This document shows positions 22,397 to 34,224 of a stretch of 64,000 bases of DNA, one piece after another (the first letter of the stretch is position 1; every line of letters starts with the position of its first letter). Both the position numbers and the translations under genes were made by a program. A model generated the notes under the pieces. The model was given only the letters and a program-made list of their open reading frames with translations, was not told where the DNA came from and did no database searches. This DNA comes from Adiantum capillus-veneris (lineage: Eukaryota; Streptophyta; Polypodiopsida; Polypodiales; Pteridaceae), in assembly GCA_014529385.2 (NCBI GenBank), contig CM043952.1, positions 54,578,119-54,642,118 of the forward strand. Reading direction: 5' to 3'.

Positions 22397-22943
22397 TGTA
22401 ACAGACTTGGACACTCCAAGTCAAGAATCAACCGCGACAGTACCAAATAACCACTTCAAAACAATTCACAGATCACAATAGATTTGCACTGGCCCGGCGG
22501 AGTTCGTGCCTAGAGATATTGGCCCCTAAGACTGGCGCCCCTTTCGGTATTTCTTTTTATATTAATCAATCAAAGTACAAGAGAGCGGTTAGGGTTTCAC
22601 TCTCAGACTCTGCGTCCAGATGCTCTGAGAAGTGAGGCCCTCACCACTAATTTAAAGGTTACAAGGGATGCCCAAAAGCAGAGCCCCAAAAGCTTTTAAA
22701 ATCAAAAGCATCAGTTCTCTCTCTCTCTTAGAGAGTCTTTTCTCTTTTTTTTTTTTTTTTTTAAAAGCAAAAGCAGAATTCGCGTCGCTCATCATTTTCC
22801 AAATTTTTGTTTTTTTTTTAATAATCGGTCTCCGCGATTTTCAGAATTTAGGGTTTTTGGCAAAAATTAGGGTTTGCAGGAATTTTAGGGTTTTTGGCAG
22901 AAATTAGGGTTTCTGCTATCCGCAACGTCATCACTTTGTGACA
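22397..22943 (-). repeat. Element B1 3' LTR
   Basis: Plus-strand ends are TGTAACAGAC and TTGTGACA. The shared motif is at 22534-22550 (reverse complement). Four TTAGGGTTT (telo-box) copies lie at 22848, 22867, 22885 and 22904. A poly-T run is at 22747-22762. Confidence 0.93.
22848..22912 (-). promoter_or_regulatory. Telo-box cluster in B1 LTR upstream region
   Basis: Four copies of AAACCCTAA (minus strand) lie at 18-19 nt spacing within 65 bp, at the upstream (U3) end of the LTR. The same four copies occur in the other LTR at 28802-28866. Telo-boxes are known plant promoter motifs bound by telomere-repeat-binding proteins. A role in B1 transcription or chromatin is inferred. Confidence 0.55.
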
Positions 22944-22957
22944 TACCCCCCTCTTGA
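22944..22957 (-). other. Polypurine tract, element B1
   Basis: On the minus strand, TTTCAAGAGGGGGGTA ends directly at the LTR start TGTCACA. It is the plus-strand primer of the element. Confidence 0.8.
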
Positions 22958-22964
22958 AAGCATT

Positions 22965-22982
22965 GTAATCGACCGCGATTAC
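22965..22982 (-). promoter_or_regulatory. Pre-PPT inverted repeat, element B1
   Basis: On the minus strand, GTAATCG and CGATTAC form a 7-bp stem around CGGT, 21 nt before the 3' LTR. B2 has the same stem with loop AGGA. Confidence 0.65.
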
Positions 22983-23639
22983 GCCTGCAAAACCGACAAA
23001 AGCCATAAACCGTCTTAGCAGACACTGACTGTTAGTACCTACGTACTAGGAACACACAATCTAGCACATGTACAAAATCGACAGTCACATCACACGACAT
23101 CACCAGACATCACAGGACATCACATGACATTCAACATTCATTCGGATCTTAGACCATGATTTATGGGCAATGTAGCTAGCAATCACATCTAGGTCCAATC
23201 GGGACCTCATCGATGTCCGATTGACTAACCCCTATTGCAACCATGTCTGTTCGAGATCAATCAGACCAAAATGCTGCAGTCATTTCGGCTATCTGTTCCT
23301 GCACTCACAAGAAGTCAAGAACAAATCAGTATCATAATCAGGAATTCCATTTCATAAAGTCATCCAGCAGAATACTGTCAGCTCTCAGTATCCCTGAAGC
23401 TCAAAGAGACATCAGTGACTTTAGTATCAAAATCGAGGCATCTGTTGACAAAGGAGCGGAGTAACTCGCCTCTTGTGCATCCCACTGCACCAGATCTTCG
23501 GCCAAGCTGAGTTTCTGGGTTCCGTTTGGAGTAGACTATGCTAAACAAAAACATCGAGGTAAAGTTTCACAATCCGAGGAGTATCTGCTAGGTCCTCCTC
23601 CTCCATCCACTTCGCATCAAATGCAGGAAAGTTCTTGAA
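22983..23639 (-). other. B1 3' non-coding region
   Basis: About 650 bp between the chromodomain end and the inverted repeat, without coding sequence. It includes a 10-nt direct repeat, ACATCAC plus three variable bases, four times at 23087-23126. The B2 counterpart (34381-34941) holds a decayed version near 34799-34840. Confidence 0.6.
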
Positions 23640-26600
23640 CTAAAGCAAGAACCGCCTTCGGACTTTACCTTTCTTCGTATCGTTATGTACCAAAATCTGT
23701 TCAGGAACAAGGATCTCCTCGTTTTCTTCCACTTCGGGTTGCTCATCAGGCTCCCCATCATCAGGCACATCACCCTTAACAGGGTTCAAGAGACTCACAT
23801 GCAATGCATTATGAATCCTCCAAGTATCTGGCAGTTCCAATCGGAAGGAGACATCATTTATCTTGTCAGTAATCTGGAAAGGTCCGTAGTATCACATACT
23901 AAGCTTTGGAAAAAGCCTCTCCTTTCCCTTTTTCTTTCTTAGGTGTGCCTTCTCAAAAGTAAGAGCACCCAATCATCCTCCTTCAGTTTCCAGTCGCGAC
24001 GATGGCGATCCGCTGCCTTTTTCTCTCGTTCTTGAGACTTCTGTAAAGTCTCGCGAACCTTCGCAAAAGCCGTATCCAAATCTCGCGAATATTCATCCGC
24101 TTCAAATTTCTAATCTTTCGTGCTCAGGAAGGATGGATTTTTCGCAGCAGTTTCAACAATCTCTCATGGCGTCTTCCCCGTCGAAGAGTGTATCGTGTTA
24201 TTGTAGGCAAATTTCACCAAAGGTAAGTTCTTTTCCCATTGAGTCTTGTGATGCGAGATACAAGACTTCAATAAATCTAAAATCACTGAATTGGCAATCT
24301 CAGATTGCCCGTTAGTCTGCAAGTGGAACGATGATGAGAACTGCAACCGCGTGCCAATGTTCTCCCAAATTGCCTTCCAAAACAAACTCATAAATTTGGG
24401 GTCTCTGTCGGAGACAATCGTCTCAAGCGTGCCATGTAATCAGAAAATCATCGTGATCATTCTGTATTCTCGGGAGATAAAAAAAAATGAAATCCATTTC
24501 AATATTTTCCTAGGGGCGGGTGGATATGGGTAAAGGCTGTAACAATCCCTGTGCCTTATGCCTGTCAAACTTGACCTTCTGGCATACCAAGCAACTGCGC
24601 ACAAACTCTTCCAAATCCTTCTTCAGTCTCCGCCAAAAGAAATCTCTCTCTACCCCTTTCATGGTGGTAGCAATGCCGCGGTGACCCGTAAAAGGTGGAC
24701 AGTGGCAATCAGTCATAACCTTTTCCCTCAACGGCTGTGTAACTCACAACATAGTCTTTTTCATCAAGTAGCCTTCCCGAAGGGAGTATCCAGCTACTGT
24801 CTCCCCATCCCGTATCCGTGTGAAAATATCTGCAAAACCTGTATCTGTGGCATACTGATTGACCATATCCTCGAAGCTCCTATGATGTATCGCGGAAATA
24901 GCCAGAACCAACGGTTTCCGAGACAAAGCATCTGCCACCACATTCTTCTGTCCCTGCACATGGACAATCTGGAAGTGGAACTGTGACAAGATGTTCACCC
25001 ACTGCATCTGCTTTTCCGAAAGCTGCTTCTGTGACAAGAAGTAGCGCAAACTCTGATGGTCTGTAAAGATAGTAAAATCCGCTCCGAGTAGGTAATGCCG
25101 CCACTGAGTAAGAGCGTGGATAACCGCCAAAAGCTCTTTCCCATAGATCTGTGCTATCATCTCCGGCCTAGAGAACAAACGGCTCTCGTAAGCTATGACA
25201 TGGCCTTCTTGCATCAAGACCGTACCCAGACTACAACCACAAGCATCACAATATACTTCAAATGACTTCTGCAAGTCCGGCAAAGTCAAAATATGGTCCT
25301 GTAGTCAATTTCTGGTTCAATGTCCGAAAGGCAGTCACCTCTGTGGGTCCTCACGAAAAAGGTACTCCTTTCTGTGTCAAGGTATGCAAAGGGGAAGCAA
25401 CCTCTGCAAACTTTCGTATGAACCGCCTGTAGTACGAACACAGTCCCAAGAAGCTTCTAACTTCATGGACATTCCTCAAATCGGGCCAATCACGGATAGT
25501 CTCTATTTTGGCCGGGTCCATTTGCACTTCTGCTGCTGACACAATGTGTCCCAAAAAATGTATCTCTGGTAGGAAAAATTCACTTTTCTTTGCATTAATC
25601 ACTAACGTGTGATCTCGTAATGCCTGAAAGATTTGAAGCAGATGATCTCTGTGTTCTGCCTCATTCTTGGAGAAAACAATGATGTCGTCAAAGAAAGTGC
25701 CAACAAATAGCCTGTACTCTCAAAAAAATCTTGTCCATCATCCGGTTAAATGTCACAGGAGCATTGGTTAAGCCAAAAGGCATCACCAAAAACTCAAATA
25801 ACCCAAAAGTCGTCCGAAAAGCTGTCTTGTAGACATCTCCTAGTGCTATCCTGATCTGATGATATCCACTCTTCAAGTCAATCCTGCTAAAGCACGAGGA
25901 TCCTTGTAACCTGTCGAGTATATCATCGATCCTAGGAATCGAAAGTCTGTTCTTGATGGTGATTTCGTTGAGAGTGCTATAATCGATGCACGTTCTCCAA
26001 GATCCGTCTTTCTTCAAAACCAACAACACTGGAGAGCAATACGGTGAAGTACTAGGCTGGACAAGACCCTTTTCCAAGAGGTCTTTCACTGAGTTCATAA
26101 TCTTTTCATTCTGTACTCGGCTCACACGATAAGGTGGCCGATTCGGTGGCGTGCTTCCAGATATCAGATCAATGGTATGATCTTCAGGCCCTCTCAAAAG
26201 CAATCGGCATGAGCGTGGAGAAAAAAATCTTGGCGTTCTTTTCTTCAGGTCAAAACATATTCAACTTTTATCCATCGTTCAGTTCTCCCAAAAGAATGAG
26301 AAAGAAAACTGAAGTTCATCAAGTACAATCTCTAAGCCCTTCATTTATCAAAGTCGCTTTCTCGGCCCGGTAGTCAACCACGGCGTAGTTCTTGTGGTAC
26401 CAAGGGATCCCGAGTAGAACGTCACTCGCGTGCCCTGAACACCCCTGTCATTGCAAACGAAGTTTGCCAATGCTCGGTGTAATGGCAACATCCCATCCGG
26501 GTGCCAGTCGAACTACCTCCGCCTGTGGCGTCAGTCTGTCGGGCGTAGTTCCAAATCGAGCCGCCAATTCCAAGTGAAAAGAAGTTGGCCTTGGCTTCTT

Positions 26601-26740
26601 CAAAAGAGCTTCCTGATCCTTCACTTTGCCCCAAAAGCGGCAAAGTTTGTACTTTCATTCATTAGATTCGGTGCAAGTCCCACGCCATGTGGTACCAGTT
26701 CTACTTTTCTATCTGCCTTTTTTGCCACATTCCTCAGCTG
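23640..26740 (-). pseudogene. Element B1 pol (broken)
   Basis: Read on the minus strand from 26740 down: remnants of protease (about 26680-26350), reverse transcriptase with [10 protein letters not shown] and [14 protein letters not shown] (26203-25690), FFDD motif in another frame just below 25700, the RT connection with FLGHIVSAAEVQMDPAK (25602-25351), RNase H with CDACGCSLGTVL and TDHQSLRYFL (25289-24900), H2C2 finger (about 24700-24540), part of the integrase core (24391-24164; the segment around 24530-24400 is damaged), GPY/F module and chromodomain (23840-23640, PEQILVHNDTKKGKV). At least six frame changes split it. Confidence 0.88.
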
Positions 26741-26743
26741 CTC

Positions 26744-28275
26744 TCAAACTCTTAGGCCTGTCGTCGTCTTTATCATTCTGTTCTTTCTGTGCCTTTTTAG
26801 GGCACTTCGCGGAGATATGTCCAGTTTCCCGCATCCAAAGCACTTCCCCTCCCTGATGTAGCGAGTCCGCTCCTGAGGAGTAAGTCTGGGTCGTGCATCC
26901 TTTTTCTTTGGGTTGCTCTTTCTTTTTCTACTTTCATTCCCAGTAGTCTGTCCGGTTCGTTGTGTCGTGACCTCGTCTGTGGGGTAGGTCAGACTGCCAG
27001 AGTGAATTGCAAAGCCCCGCTTCGCATGACTCATCAACTCCTGAATAGAAGCTGACTTCTGTTCCAAGCAGTGATCTCGGATCTCTGTAGGTAGACCCAA
27101 GGTAAACCGCTCAATCTGTTCTCTGAATGAGATCTTCTTGAATGAAGAGGCGGGTAGAAAAGAGCTCCAGAATCTTTCACAATAAGCATTGATTGTATCT
27201 TTCTTGGTCATCCGGAGATGGTTCCAAGCAGCTCGTATATCTCGCTCAAACTCTTGAGTCAACCAAGAAGAAATAAAAAGCCTCTTGAATTTTAGCCATG
27301 TAATTGGCGCAGTCTTGTTTAAAAGAAGCGTGGACCACCAAGTACGAGCATTCCCCTTAAGGTAAGAGGTAGCTCTCCGAATCTTGGAGTGCTCTGAATA
27401 GCGTCCTCCCGCGAAAGCGATGTCAAACTGCTGTATAAAAGACAAAGCCTTCGAAGCATCTAAGTATCCTGAAAAGTATCAAACTTGATCGAGTGGCCAC
27501 CTTCCTTAAACCCTCGGACTTTCTTGCTTTTATCTTCGAGAAAGTCATACTGGTTGGCTTTGTAAAAATTCTTCTTGTTCGCATAAAACTTTAAATCATC
27601 GGAATCTGAGCTGTCTGTAGACGAGTCCTCAGTAGAACTGTCAGTCTCTGGGCGAGATTTAGCCTTCTTTGCCTTTTTCTTGCCCTTTCCGAAGCGTTGT
27701 TACTGGCTTCGCTTTTTGCTTTTCGTGTCTTCTTCGCTCGAGTCCGAGGAGCTTGAAGAACTATCAGAAGAAGAAGAAGAAGAAGAACTGGGTAGGTCTT
27801 CAAACTTGACGCGCTTCTTCAATTTCTTTGCCTTGTCAAATGTCGACCAACGACCTAAATATCCCGGGAAGTCAGTGCCTTTCTTCTGCTTTTTACCGTG
27901 CTTTTTGCCTTTCTTTTGCACGTCGAAAAGCTGAGCAATCCGTGCATCAACCACGTTCTCCAGTTCCTTCTCCGTATATTTCTTGGAGGCAGAAGGTTTC
28001 TTGAGAGCGGGTTTCGGGAGTGGTGTTGTGGTTCTCTGCCACTCCCTCTGTACCTCTTCCAAAGAGGTCTGGTTCATATATTTTGCCATCTTGGAGTCCT
28101 TGGCAAAATTGAGCATCATCTTTGTTGCATCGCCAATCAATTGACGACGCTCCATCTCTCTTTGCTCCGCATGAGTAGGCCGAGGCGGGCCATACTCTCT
28201 GTCTGAATCTTCGTTGTGATCCCAGCGCGCATCTCCAGATGCAGAGGGAGTCGACTGATCATTGCCTGAAGCCAT
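26744..28275 (-). pseudogene. Element B1 gag (broken)
   Basis: The start ATG is at 28275-28273 (minus). The N-terminal part to about 27700 includes ATKMMLNFAKDSKMAK, a lysine-rich segment and a long serine run, SSSSSSSSDSSSSSSDSSEE. A frame change at about 27710 and another before 27445 lead to the gag domain frame 27445-26744: FIQQFDIAFAGG, ARTWWSTLLLNKTAP, and a zinc knuckle starting CFGCGKL, whose second half is destroyed by a small deletion. The serine-acidic stretch is a B-family trait. Confidence 0.87.
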
Positions 28276-28332
28276 AGGTGCCGCGGAAAAAAAAAAAATA
28301 TCGGGGATCGGATTTCCCGTAGAAGAGAAATC

Positions 28333-28350
28333 GGCCGTGCTCTGATACCA
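28333..28350 (-). other. Primer-binding site, element B1 (tRNA-iMet)
   Basis: On the minus strand, TGGTATCAGAGCAC follows the LTR after one base (28351). Same site and next bases (ACGGCC) as in B2. Confidence 0.9.
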
Positions 28351-28351
28351 C

Positions 28352-28897
28352 TGTAACAGACTTGGACACTCCAAGTCAAGAATCAACCGCGACAGCACCA
28401 AATAACCACTTCAAAACAATTCATAGATCACAATAGATTTGCACTGGCCCGGCGGAGTTCCGTGCCTAGAGATATTGGCCCCAAAGACTGGCGCCCCTTT
28501 CGGTATTTCTTTTTATATTAATCAATCAAAGTACAAGAGAGCGGTTAGGGTTTCACTCTCAGACTCTGCGTCCAGATGCTCTAGGAAGTGAGGCCCTCAC
28601 CACTAATTTAAAGGTTACAAGAGATGCCCAAAAGCAGAGCCCCAAAAGCTTTTAAAATCAAAAGCATCAGTTCTCTCTCTCTCTTAGAGAGTCTTTTCTC
28701 TTTTTTTTTAATTTAAAAAAAGCAAAAGCAAAATTCGCGTCGCTCATCATTTTCCAAATTTTTTTTTTTTAATAATAATCCGCCTCTGCGATTTTCAGAA
28801 TTTAGGGTTTTTGGCAAAAATTAGGGTTTGCAGGAATTTTAGGGTTTCTGGCAGAAATTAGGGTTTTTGCTATCCGCCACGTCATCACTTTGTGACA
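28352..28897 (-). repeat. Element B1 5' LTR
   Basis: This pairs with 22397-22943. Differences include single bases and the length of T and A runs near 28700 and 28760. The shared motif is at 28490-28506 (reverse complement) and the telo-boxes at 28802-28866. Confidence 0.93.
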
Positions 28898-31800
28898 AAC
28901 AATGCTTATCTTCTTTGATCCAGGTGCCAAAGCCAACTTTATTTCCCTAGAATTGGCTTCAAACTTGGGAACCAGACCTGAAGAGATGGGGTATACAGCA
29001 GAGGCAGGTTTGGCATGTCCTGGCCATACAGAGGTTGTGACACCCATCATTGGAAAGTTGCGTCTACATATCCAGTCCTATGTAGATGGTGAAGAATTTT
29101 ACATCATGCCACTGGACGGATGTGATGTGTTGTTAGGTATTCCTTGGTTGTTTCGTGTACAGGGAATCATGGATGCCTACAACAAAAAGATCACTGTACA
29201 GAGCAGGGGAAAGACTCATATTCTGGATGTAAAGCTTAAAGGGGAGTCTATTCCTACTGTATCAGCTTCTGCTATTACTTCTGTAATGAAAAAGCATCTT
29301 TCTGCGTACTTGGTTTTTGCACGTGAAGTGTCAGATTGTGATGAATCAAATTTATCTGTGCTAGATAAAGAAAGGTCAATGTTTTTACAACAGTATAGTG
29401 ACTGTTTTTCCGATTCATTACCGTCTCAATTACCGCCAGAGAGACCCGAGGACCATGCGATAGATTTGGTGCCAGGCAGTAGCCCACCAAATAAGCCTCC
29501 GTATAGGGTTAGTGCGGCTCAGCAGAAAGAGATAATGGGCCAAGTACAGGAGCTGTTAGAAAAGGGGCTGATTCAGCCCAGTTCATCTCCATTCTGTTCT
29601 CCAGTGTTGTTGGTGCAGAAAAAGGATGGCTCATGGCGTATGTGCATCGACTACCATGCACTGAACAAGAATACCATCAAGAATAGGTTCCCTATACCTA
29701 GAATTGATGATATTATGGACAAATTAGGAGTAGCTATGTTTAGCAGGATAGATCTAAAGAGTGGGTACCATCAGATCTGCATTAGATCAGAGGATGTGCA
29801 CAAGACTGCTTTTAGAACGACGTTTGGCCTTTACGAATTTTTAGTGATGCCCTTTGGTCTCACAAATGCTCCTGCTACGTTCAATAGGATGATGGACAGA
29901 ATTTTCCGTCCACACCAGCAGTTTGTTGGTACATTCTTTGATGACATGATAGTCTACTCAAAGAATGAAGAGGAGCATAGGCATCACTTGGCCATTGTGT
30001 TCAAAGAGCTACGCAGTCATAGGTTGCTCATCAATGCAAAGAAAAGTGAGTTTTTTCTGGAAGAGATTCACTTTTTGGGACACATTGTCTCAAAGGATGG
30101 TGTCAGAATGGATCCTGCAAAAGTTGAAGCGATCAAGTCATGGCCAAATTTGAAGACGGTGCATGATGTCCGAAGCTTTTTGGGACTATGCTCCTATTAC
30201 AAAAGGTTTATCCGAAATTTCGCTGAGATTGCTTCACCTTTACATGCTCTTCAAAAGAAGGCAGTCACCTTTAGATGGACACAGAAAGAGATTTCAGCTT
30301 TTAATCTCTTAAAGGAAAAGATGACTTTGGATTCAGTCATTGTGTTGCCAGATCTTAGGAAGTCATTTGTGGTCCAGTGTGACGCCTGTGGGAGTAGCAT
30401 TGGTGCAGTGCTAATGCAAGATGGCAGGGTAGTAGCCTATGAGAGCAAAATTTTGCAAGGGATAGAGATGACCATGCAGGTCTATGAGAAAGAGTTACTG
30501 GCTGTGATTCATGCGCTCTTAAGTTGGAAACACTACCTGCTAGGTGCAGATTTCGTTGTCCAAACGGACCATCAGACCTTGCGATACTTCTTGACACAGA
30601 CAAAGTTATCTGAGAAGCATATGCGATGGGCAAATATCTTGTCCATGTTTCATTTTCAGATTGTGCATGTGGAAGGCAAGAAGAACGTTGTGGCTGATGC
30701 CTTGTCAAGGAAGCCACAAATTTCAGCTGTGTCGATTCCTTATCATCATGAACTTGATGATATGAGAGAACTGTATGCAAATGATGAAGATTTTGCAAGG
30801 GTCTTCGAGCAACTAATGGATGGACAACGTCATGAACACTATCTTCTTAAAGACGGGTTCATGATGATGCATGGCAGATTGTGTGTCACAAAGCCATTGC
30901 GACGCAAAGTTATGGAAGAGAGTCATGTCCCACCGTATGCAAGGCATCGTGGTATCGATGCTACAGTTAAAGCGGTTGAGACATTCTTCTACTGGCCTAC
31001 ATTGAGAAGAGATGTGGATGTCTTTGTGCGAGAATGCCTAATATGCCAAAAGGTCAAGTTTGACAGGCAAAAAGTACCAGGGTTATTGCAACCACTACCT
31101 ATTCCAGATAAACCATGGGAAAGTATTGCTATGGATTTTATCTTTGATCTTCCGAGAACGCAGACAAGAAACGATGGTATTTGGACCATTATTTGCAGAT
31201 TTAGCAAACAGGCTCATTTTATTCCTGTCAGGAAGAAGATAAAGCCAGATCAGATGGCATGCCATAGTCGATTGTTAGCGATCGTGATCCACGCATGACA
31301 AGTTTGTTCTGGAGAGGCTTGTTTGAGAATATAGGCACCACGCTCAAATTCTCTTCGTCATTTCATCCTCAAACAGATGGGCAGTCAGAAGAGGCAAATT
31401 CTACTGTCCTAGATCTGCTGAAGTGCTATGTGTCAGAGCATAAAGGAAAGTGGGAGCAGTATTTGCCATTGGTGGAGTATGCATACAATAATACAGTGCA
31501 TTCATCAACTGGCAAGGCACCTTTTGAGATAGTTGAAGGTGGCAAGAAAGTTCCTCCCATACTGCATACAAAGGACAAGATATTTGAAGTAGATAAGTAT
31601 GTTTAGGACATGGATGAAATGTAGAAGAAGGTCAAAGTGGCCTTAGAAAGGACTCAGGCAAAGCAAAAGAAAGTAGCTGATCGTCACCGTCGTGAAGGGG
31701 TATATTCACTTGGTGATTGGGTGCTTTTACGCTTTGAAAAGGCAAGGTTAAAGAAGATGAAGGGCAAGGAAAGACTGTTTCCAAAGCTCAGCATGCGTTA

Positions 31801-32203
31801 CTATGGGCCTTTTCAAGTGTGCGACATAATCAGTGATGTTGCATATAGGTTGAAATTGCCTGACAGTTGGAAGATTCACAATGCGTTTCATGTGTGTCTT
31901 CTCAGACCCTATGTGGGTGATGTGCCAGAAGATATGCAAGCTGAAGATTAGCCGGAAGTCGAGGAACTTGACGAGATCTTGGTCCCTGAACAGATTTTGG
32001 CACACAAAGAAAGGAAAGTGAAAGGCAAGGTTGCTAGGCGTTACTTAGTAAAGTTCAGAAACTATCCACCAATGGATGCTAAGTGGATGGAAGAAGGTGA
32101 ACTTGCAGAGTCACCAACTGTGTTATCACTTTACCTTGAAGCCTTCGATTTGCAACATACCTTGACCCCTGGAGTTTCAAAGCTACATGGATTGTCAGTG
32201 TGA
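28898..32203 (+). pseudogene. Element C pol (one long ORF, then broken)
   Basis: The frame resumes after B1 and is open for about 798 codons to 31298. It holds protease FFDPGAKANFIS (DPG instead of DSG/DTG), reverse transcriptase with [13 protein letters not shown] and [10 protein letters not shown], RNase H (CDACGSSIGAVL, YEKELLAVIHAL, TDHQTL), H2C2 finger and the first integrase Asp (MDFIFDL). At about 31257 some 37 nt are missing relative to element A, shifting the frame between the first and second integrase Asp. The rest (VSDRDPR lost in frame, QSEEANS, GPF, chromodomain ending near 32203) is in 31295-32203 with stops at about 31604, 31621 and 31948. This is the best-preserved pol in the window. 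Confidence 0.92.
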
Positions 32204-32711
32204 CAATGGCTTCTGAAACAAATGATGTACAAGGTATTTAAAGTGAGCTTAAATGAAATACCTGTTACATGAACGTTAGAGCTGTACAGATTGTCAGTTT
32301 GGCAATTGCTCTTATGGAATGTCCAAAAGTTTGGTTAGTGCTATAGAAGTGAGTATTTCTTGTAAGTTTGTCAAGGATACAATGATTGCTTCTATTAAAG
32401 AGTACATGTGTAACTGCATTCTTAAACTGTCGGTTTGGGTATGCTCGAACGTGTTACGGGATCCAACGTGTACTATAAGACAATGGCAAAATGTGCAGCT
32501 ACCATTTTGTCATTGGAAAGTTAGTGACTCAAAGCAATGGCAGAGTTCGAAGCTACCACTATGTCATTGGGACAGGGTTCACACGCAGGCAATACATGAG
32601 TCGACGAGGTGTTGAATACACCAGGGTTGACAATGAGCATGCATGTGTCGTATATGTGTCGACAGGTGTTCAATACATCAGTGTTGACAGTAAGCATGTA
32701 CGACATAGATG
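32204..32711 (+). other. Element C 3' non-coding region with short tandem repeats
   Basis: There is no coding sequence. Two tandem duplications are visible: a segment with CAATGGCA, GCTACCA and TGTCATTGG near 32481-32570, and a 58-bp unit beginning GTCGAC at about 32610 and 32667. The region ends at the inverted repeat 32712-32727. Confidence 0.6.
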
Positions 32712-32727
32712 CAAACGAGGACGTTTG
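32712..32727 (+). promoter_or_regulatory. Pre-PPT inverted repeat, element C
   Basis: CAAACG and CGTTTG form a 6-bp stem around AGGA, ending 19 nt before the 3' LTR. Compared with element A, one pair is G-C to A-T on both sides, so pairing is kept. Confidence 0.65.
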
Positions 32728-32731
32728 AGAT

Positions 32732-32746
32732 TTCAAGAGGGGGGTA
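32732..32746 (+). other. Polypurine tract, element C
   Basis: TTCAAGAGGGGGGTA directly precedes TGTCACC of the LTR. Confidence 0.8.
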
Positions 32747-34224
32747 TGTCACCAGCGTGTGACTACTATCTATCCTTTTTGTTGATTTCTTTCTTATTAT
32801 CTATTTACTTTCACTTTTTGGAAACACCCCTCGGGAAATCTAACTGCCCTGCATTGCATAGCTAGTGTGGAACTGTCCAGAGGGAGTCCAGGCTTGAGGG
32901 CAAGAGAGCACTAAGGTTGGACAAAGACTATGGTTAGCCAAAGTGGGGTCATTGACTAGCCAAAGTGGAATCCTTTGCTACAGAGGCTACATTTCAATTC
33001 TGGGTGTGGCCACAGTGTACAAAGAGGGTCGGATGACCTAGAAAGATACAATGGCAGCATCTCCTAAAATTTAGGGAACTGCTATTTTGGGACCTGAAAA
33101 TGTGTTGACGTCATTACCTCCGGAATGACAAAGGGAACATTTTCTTACTCTGCCGTGAAGTCAACTGGGCAACCGGTTGGGATATTTTTAGACGGCAACC
33201 CCGAAACGGGAAAATGCTTATAAATGTGCCAAGTGGCACATTTTGGTGCAGTTTCTAATGCAAGAGAGAGTTGGCGCTGAATTTTAAGCTGGGAGAGGCT
33301 CATTTGCAGCTTTTGTCACAGGTTAAGAGCTATGGAGTGCTTGCTTTCCCTCTTATGCACAGTGCGGTGCCAGGAGTGATGCCCTGCACGCTACGCACTG
33401 CCCTCTCTCTCCCCTTTGGCAGTATGTTATGCCCCACTAGTGGGCTCTTCATTTGACCAATGTACAGTTGTGTGGGTTCATGCGCGATTGCCGAGGCAAG
33501 AGCCTCTTGCACAGGTACTGGATTAGCTAGCGGCTAATCCCCCCGCAGGTACAGGTGAATTCGGAGAGGTTTCATGCCAGAAATCTTGTCCGATTCAAAG
33601 GGCAAGTAGCCCTACAGGTGCGGGAGCTCGAGGACTTGCTACGGATGCGACCGGCACGCGAAACGGAGCCCAAAGCAGTAAATTACAGCCTGCTGTGTAT
33701 TTTTGCAGGTTTAGGGTTTTGGCCCTAAACGGACCCTAATACCCCCAGGAGGTTCGGGGACGCAAGGGGATCACTGTATAGGCGATCTGGCGCATTTTCA
33801 GGGCTGAAAACAGAGAATTCAGCGTGCTGCAGATTCTCGCCAGGTTTTGCAAAGTGCCCGTATGCGTCGGGAAAGTCGGCCAATGCGTGGGAATACTGAC
33901 TGTGAAGGGTTCTAGTACTGTTATGCTGCCGAAATCGGGTTGGAACAGTGGAAATTCAGCCGAGTTTGTGCGGGGCAGCTTGTAGGGAACCACAACGTTT
34001 ATTCCCTCTTTTGAACAATAAAGAAATACCGAAAGGGGCGCCTAAGTTAGGGGCCAATCTGATGTCCGTCTACTCATACAGGTGCAATCTAGCAGCCTGT
34101 ATCCCTCTCCCCTTTGTTGTGTCTTGAAAGTACAGGTAAAATGGACGACTAATAATGGGTGAAAGCTAAATCAAGGTTTGAAGTAAAGTCTACCGCCCTT
34201 TTTGGATTGAACAGGTCGGTTGCA
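32747..34224 (+). repeat. Element C 3' LTR
   Basis: 1478 bp; ends GGTTGCA where the 5' LTR has GGTTTCA. AATAAA is at 34017-34022 and the shared motif at 34026-34042. Confidence 0.94.

Larger units (their letters stand above)
22397..28897 (-). mobile_element. Element B1: minus-strand gypsy retrotransposon nested in element C
   Basis: A 6501-bp element with LTRs of 547 bp (22397-22943) and 546 bp (28352-28897). On the minus strand it reads LTR, iMet primer site, gag, pol, chromodomain, inverted repeat, polypurine tract, LTR. It interrupts the protease of element C. Flanks AACAG (22392-22396) and AACAA (28898-28902) are a target duplication with one change, and removing the insert restores the C frame. 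Frameshifts and stops occur throughout. It is the youngest layer of the nest. Confidence 0.93.
19060..34224 (+). mobile_element. Element C: gypsy retrotransposon with element B1 nested inside
   Basis: Two LTRs of 1477 and 1478 bp enclose gag, pol and chromodomain of the same type as element A. The internal region is split by B1 (22397-28897). C is itself inserted in the chromodomain of B2: flank CATAA (19055-19059) against CTCAA (34225-34229), a target duplication with two changes, and the B2 frame resumes correctly after it. Without B1 the element is about 8.7 kb. The LTRs differ at about 20 places by eye. Confidence 0.92.

Noticed and set aside
22668..22907. 79-codon frame in the B1 LTR
   Set aside because: Lies wholly in an LTR with poly-T and telo-box sequence.
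22848..22912. Interstitial telomere array
   Set aside because: TTTAGGG words are separated by 10-11 other bases; a telo-box cluster in an LTR fits better.
23087..23126. CRISPR-like array from the decamer repeat
   Set aside because: Units of 10 nt without spacers in a plant retrotransposon; not CRISPR.
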